In this document: positions 62,735 through 64,000 of the stretch, piece by piece
Layout of the letters: each line of letters begins with the position of its first letter
Position numbering within the stretch: position 1 is the stretch's first letter
DNA from: Saprospiraceae bacterium
Lineage (GTDB): Bacteria; Bacteroidota; Bacteroidia; Chitinophagales; Saprospiraceae
Assembly (NCBI GenBank): GCA_026982695.1
Contig: JALSGS010000033.1
Span: 96,036 to 160,035, forward strand
Direction: 5' to 3'
Length of the DNA: 64,000 nt
Position numbers and translations under genes: made by a program
The notes under the pieces: generated by a model
What the model saw: only the letters and a program-made list of their open reading frames with translations
What the model was told of the DNA's origin: nothing
Database searches by the model: none

Positions 62735-62763
62735 AATGTTCCCAAAGGGGAACATTTTTTTCA
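62735..62763 (+). terminator. Terminator after tRNA-Ser
   Basis: AATGTTCCC (62735-62743) pairs with GGGAACATT (62748-62756), with a short loop, followed by a run of T to 62761. Confidence 0.85.
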
Positions 62764-62781
62764 AAAACTGAGGCTTTCATT

Positions 62782-62856
62782 CGGGGTGTAGCGCAGTCCG
62801 GTTAGCGCACCTGCTTTGGGAGCAGGGGGTCGCAGGTTCGAATCCTGCCACCCCGA
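62782..62856 (+). tRNA. tRNA-Pro (anticodon TGG)
   Basis: The acceptor stem CGGGGTG (62782-62788) pairs with CACCCCG (62849-62855), then discriminator A. The anticodon arm CCTGCTTTGGGAGCAGG has anticodon TGG. The T-arm GCAGGTTCGAATCCTGC is perfect. CCA is not encoded. The terminator at 62735-62763 separates it from tRNA-Ser, so it needs read-through or its own promoter. Confidence 0.97.
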
Positions 62857-62872
62857 CAACTGTGGAAAGAAC

Positions 62873-62906
62873 AAAAAAGGTCAGGCGATGCCGTCTGGCC
62901 TTTTTT
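62873..62906 (+). terminator. Terminator after tRNA-Pro
   Basis: AAAGGTCAG pairs with CTGGCCTTT (one G-T pair) around the loop GCGATGCCGT, followed by a T-run ending at about 62906. Confidence 0.85.
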
Positions 62907-62954
62907 ATTGCCACTAATACGAGCTTGTGTAAGCTAAGGCTTGAGGCAAAATTG

Positions 62955-62962
62955 TACCTTTG
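62955..62962 (+). promoter_or_regulatory. Possible -7 element of yebC
   Basis: TACCTTTG is identical to the tRNA-Ser -7 box and lies 20 nt before ATG 62983. No TTG is found at 19-21 bp spacing, so the call is moderate. Confidence 0.45.
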
Positions 62963-62982
62963 CACAGGCAAAATGTACTTTT

Positions 62983-63738
62983 ATGGCAGGACACAATAAA
63001 TGGTCAAAAGTAAAGCACAAAAAAGCCGTCGTCGACGCTAAACGTTCTAAAATTTTTTCCCGGATCATCAAGGAAATCCACGTAGCAGTACGCGAAGGGG
63101 GAAGTGCCGATCCGGAATTCAACCCCCGTTTGCGCTTAGCACTGGCCAATGCTAAAGGAGCCAATATGCCCAAAGACAATATTGAGCGGGCCATAAAGAA
63201 AGCAGCTGAAGGTGGAAGTAGCGCCTTGTACCAGCCTACCTATGAGGGCTATGGCCCCGGTGGCGTGGCTATCTTTGTAGAGTGTACCACTGATAATACG
63301 AATCGCACAGTATCCAATGTACGTGCCATTTTCAACAAAAAGGGCGGTAGCTTAGCTACCTCGGGCTCGGTGGATTTTCTCTTTGCCCGAAAAGGAATAT
63401 TTATCCTGGACAAGCCCGATATGGATCCCGAAACGCTGGAACTGGAATTGATCGATGGAGGAGCAGAAGACATTGAAGTAGATGAGGCAACGGGCGAAAT
63501 CACGGTTACTGTAGATTTTGCCGACTTTGGTCAAATGCAAAAAAAGCTCGAATCGCTTGAGCTTGAACCAAAAAGTGCTACGATCGAACGCATCCCTCTC
63601 AATACCGTAAAACTCGATGTAGAAACCGCTAAAAAGGTCTTAGACCTGGTAGAAGCACTCGAAGAAGACGACGATGTGCAACAGGTATTTCACAATCTCG
63701 AATTAACTGAAGAGCTCGAAAAGGCACTTAACGTATAA
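62983..63738 (+). CDS. yebC: YebC/PmpR-family translation/transcription regulator
   Basis: This 251-residue cytosolic protein belongs to the YebC/TACO1 family, long annotated as transcriptional regulators and more recently linked to translation of proline-rich stretches. Marks are AGHNKWSKVKHKKAVVDAKR at the start, FSRIIKEIHVAVREGG, ANAKGANMPKDNIERAIKKA, and YEGYGPGGVAIFVECTTDNT. ATG 62983 begins the conserved N-terminus; the frame above it (from 62941) contains the promoter motif. It stands alone after a tRNA pair and is followed by a hairpin at 63768-63792. A neighbouring tRNA-Pro gene is suggestive but may be chance. Confidence 0.96.
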   Translation: MAGHNKWSKVKHKKAVVDAKRSKIFSRIIKEIHVAVREGGSADPEFNPRLRLALANAKGANMPKDNIERAIKKAAEGGSSALYQPTYEGYGPGGVAIFVECTTDNTNRTVSNVRAIFNKKGGSLATSGSVDFLFARKGIFILDKPDMDPETLELELIDGGAEDIEVDEATGEITVTVDFADFGQMQKKLESLELEPKSATIERIPLNTVKLDVETAKKVLDLVEALEEDDDVQQVFHNLELTEELEKALNV

Positions 63739-63767
63739 GAAAGTGCCCTTGCTCAATGCCTAGACTT

Positions 63768-63792
63768 CTTGATGTGGTTTTACCACATCAAG
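63768..63792 (+). terminator. Hairpin after yebC
   Basis: CTTGATGTGG (63768-63777) and its exact complement (63783-63792) enclose the loop TTTTA. The stem can be extended by flanking CTT/GAAG. There is no long T-run after it, so termination strength is uncertain. Confidence 0.65.
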
Positions 63793-63874
63793 AGAAGTAT
63801 TTCTGTTCCTCTAATAAGTCGGCCAACTTGGAGGCCTAAAAATTGCGTGTGTGTTCATTTTACCAGTATAAGTG

Positions 63875-64000
63875 GGCTTTGTTGCATAAATCGAGCACAC
63901 ATAGCTATTGCTAATAATCCTTTAAATCAAGCCATTTTTCTTGGCTGAGCGGCAGGCATACCTTCGGCTGTCATTATGTTGAGCACTTTTATTTTGATGT
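63875..64000. mobile_element. End of an IS5-family (IS903-like) insertion sequence, continues past the window
   Basis: GGCTTTGTTGCATAAATC at 63875-63892 differs by one base from the 18-bp terminal repeat I know for IS903 (GGCTTTGTTGAATAAATC). Just inside it, on the minus strand, a frame ends at 63927 with a transposase-like C-terminus. The other end and the target duplication lie outside the window. Confidence 0.72.
63927..63998 (-). CDS. Transposase C-terminus (partial, IS5 family)
   Basis: The last 23 codons of a minus-strand gene are visible, ending with TGA at 63927-63929. The peptide contains VLNIMTAEGMP, which resembles the VLN-x-MT-x-x-GMP end of IS903-group transposases. The gene would extend beyond the right edge. 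Its distance to the terminal repeat (35 bp) is normal for such elements. Recognition rests on a short peptide, supported by the repeat at 63875-63892. Confidence 0.6.
   Translation of the reverse strand: MKIKVLNIMTAEGMPAAQPRKMA

Overview
The window looks like a chromosomal segment from a Bacteroidota bacterium, probably near the Saprospiria. The evidence is: five large secreted proteins, four of them ending in type IX secretion (T9SS) type A or type B sorting domains; SprB and choice-of-anchor L modules; Bacteroidota-specific families (DUF6089, DUF3810, DUF6702, DUF4403); a futalosine hydrolase (menaquinone by the futalosine route); a carboxynorspermidine synthase; and TAnnTTTG -7 promoter motifs. 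The genus cannot be read from the sequence.

Layout. 1-2.0 kb: a lipoprotein cut by the window edge (minus) and a broken CPA2 cation/proton antiporter. 2.06-4.3 kb: mrp, an Nfu-type Fe-S scaffold and pyrF. 4.3-5.2 kb: a DUF72 gene on the minus strand. 5.4-12.4 kb: a compact plus-strand run tpiA, unknown exported protein, folC, lysA, valS. 12.7-17.4 kb: a secreted-protein stub and two T9SS cargo proteins (minus), each full-length gene followed by a clear terminator. 17.5-19.1 kb: an SUI1/YciH factor and a serine-hydrolase-fold protein that has lost its catalytic residues. 19.3-23.2 kb: a small exported protein and a large BNR/VPS10-type propeller. 23.6-32.9 kb: a 3088-residue T9SS type B protein built on 24 copies of an ~83-residue repeat. 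33.0-34.1 kb: a lipoprotein coupled to a frameshifted small gene. 34.2-35.5 kb: carboxynorspermidine synthase. 35.5-39.1 kb: M1 peptidase, DUF6702, HupE/UreJ-like. 39.4-45.3 kb: a 1962-residue T9SS type A protein with 14 SprB-like repeats and three copies of a ~100-residue module I cannot name. 45.4-51.3 kb: a stress cluster with four tandem universal stress proteins, two CBS-pair proteins, a small conserved protein and a decayed BaiN-type flavoprotein. 51.5-60.7 kb: envelope and metabolic genes (DUF4403, DUF6089, DUF3810, mqnB, glycerate kinase, an asparaginase-like/zinc-ribbon/SPFH group, an A-type Fe-S carrier, a membrane-anchored unknown). 61.0-63.7 kb: dnaA, tRNA-Ser(GCT), tRNA-Pro(TGG), yebC. 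63.87 kb to the end: the terminus of an IS5-family (IS903-like) insertion sequence with the last codons of its transposase.

How the genes fit together. Core metabolism and translation genes form plus-strand operons with ATGA or 1-nt junctions. The surface-protein genes are mostly single transcription units with their own terminators. The 45-51 kb block is the clearest functional module: the four Usp proteins fall into two complementary types, each with one intact and one degenerate ATP-binding half. Three genes carry apparent single-base errors inside short homopolymers (1682-1684, 12852-12854, 33118-33121), so either sequencing/assembly error or real decay must be considered there. The most distinctive non-coding signal is a cluster of DnaA-box-like motifs at 39164-39192, far from dnaA. 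No CRISPR array, prophage or recognisable anti-phage system was seen.
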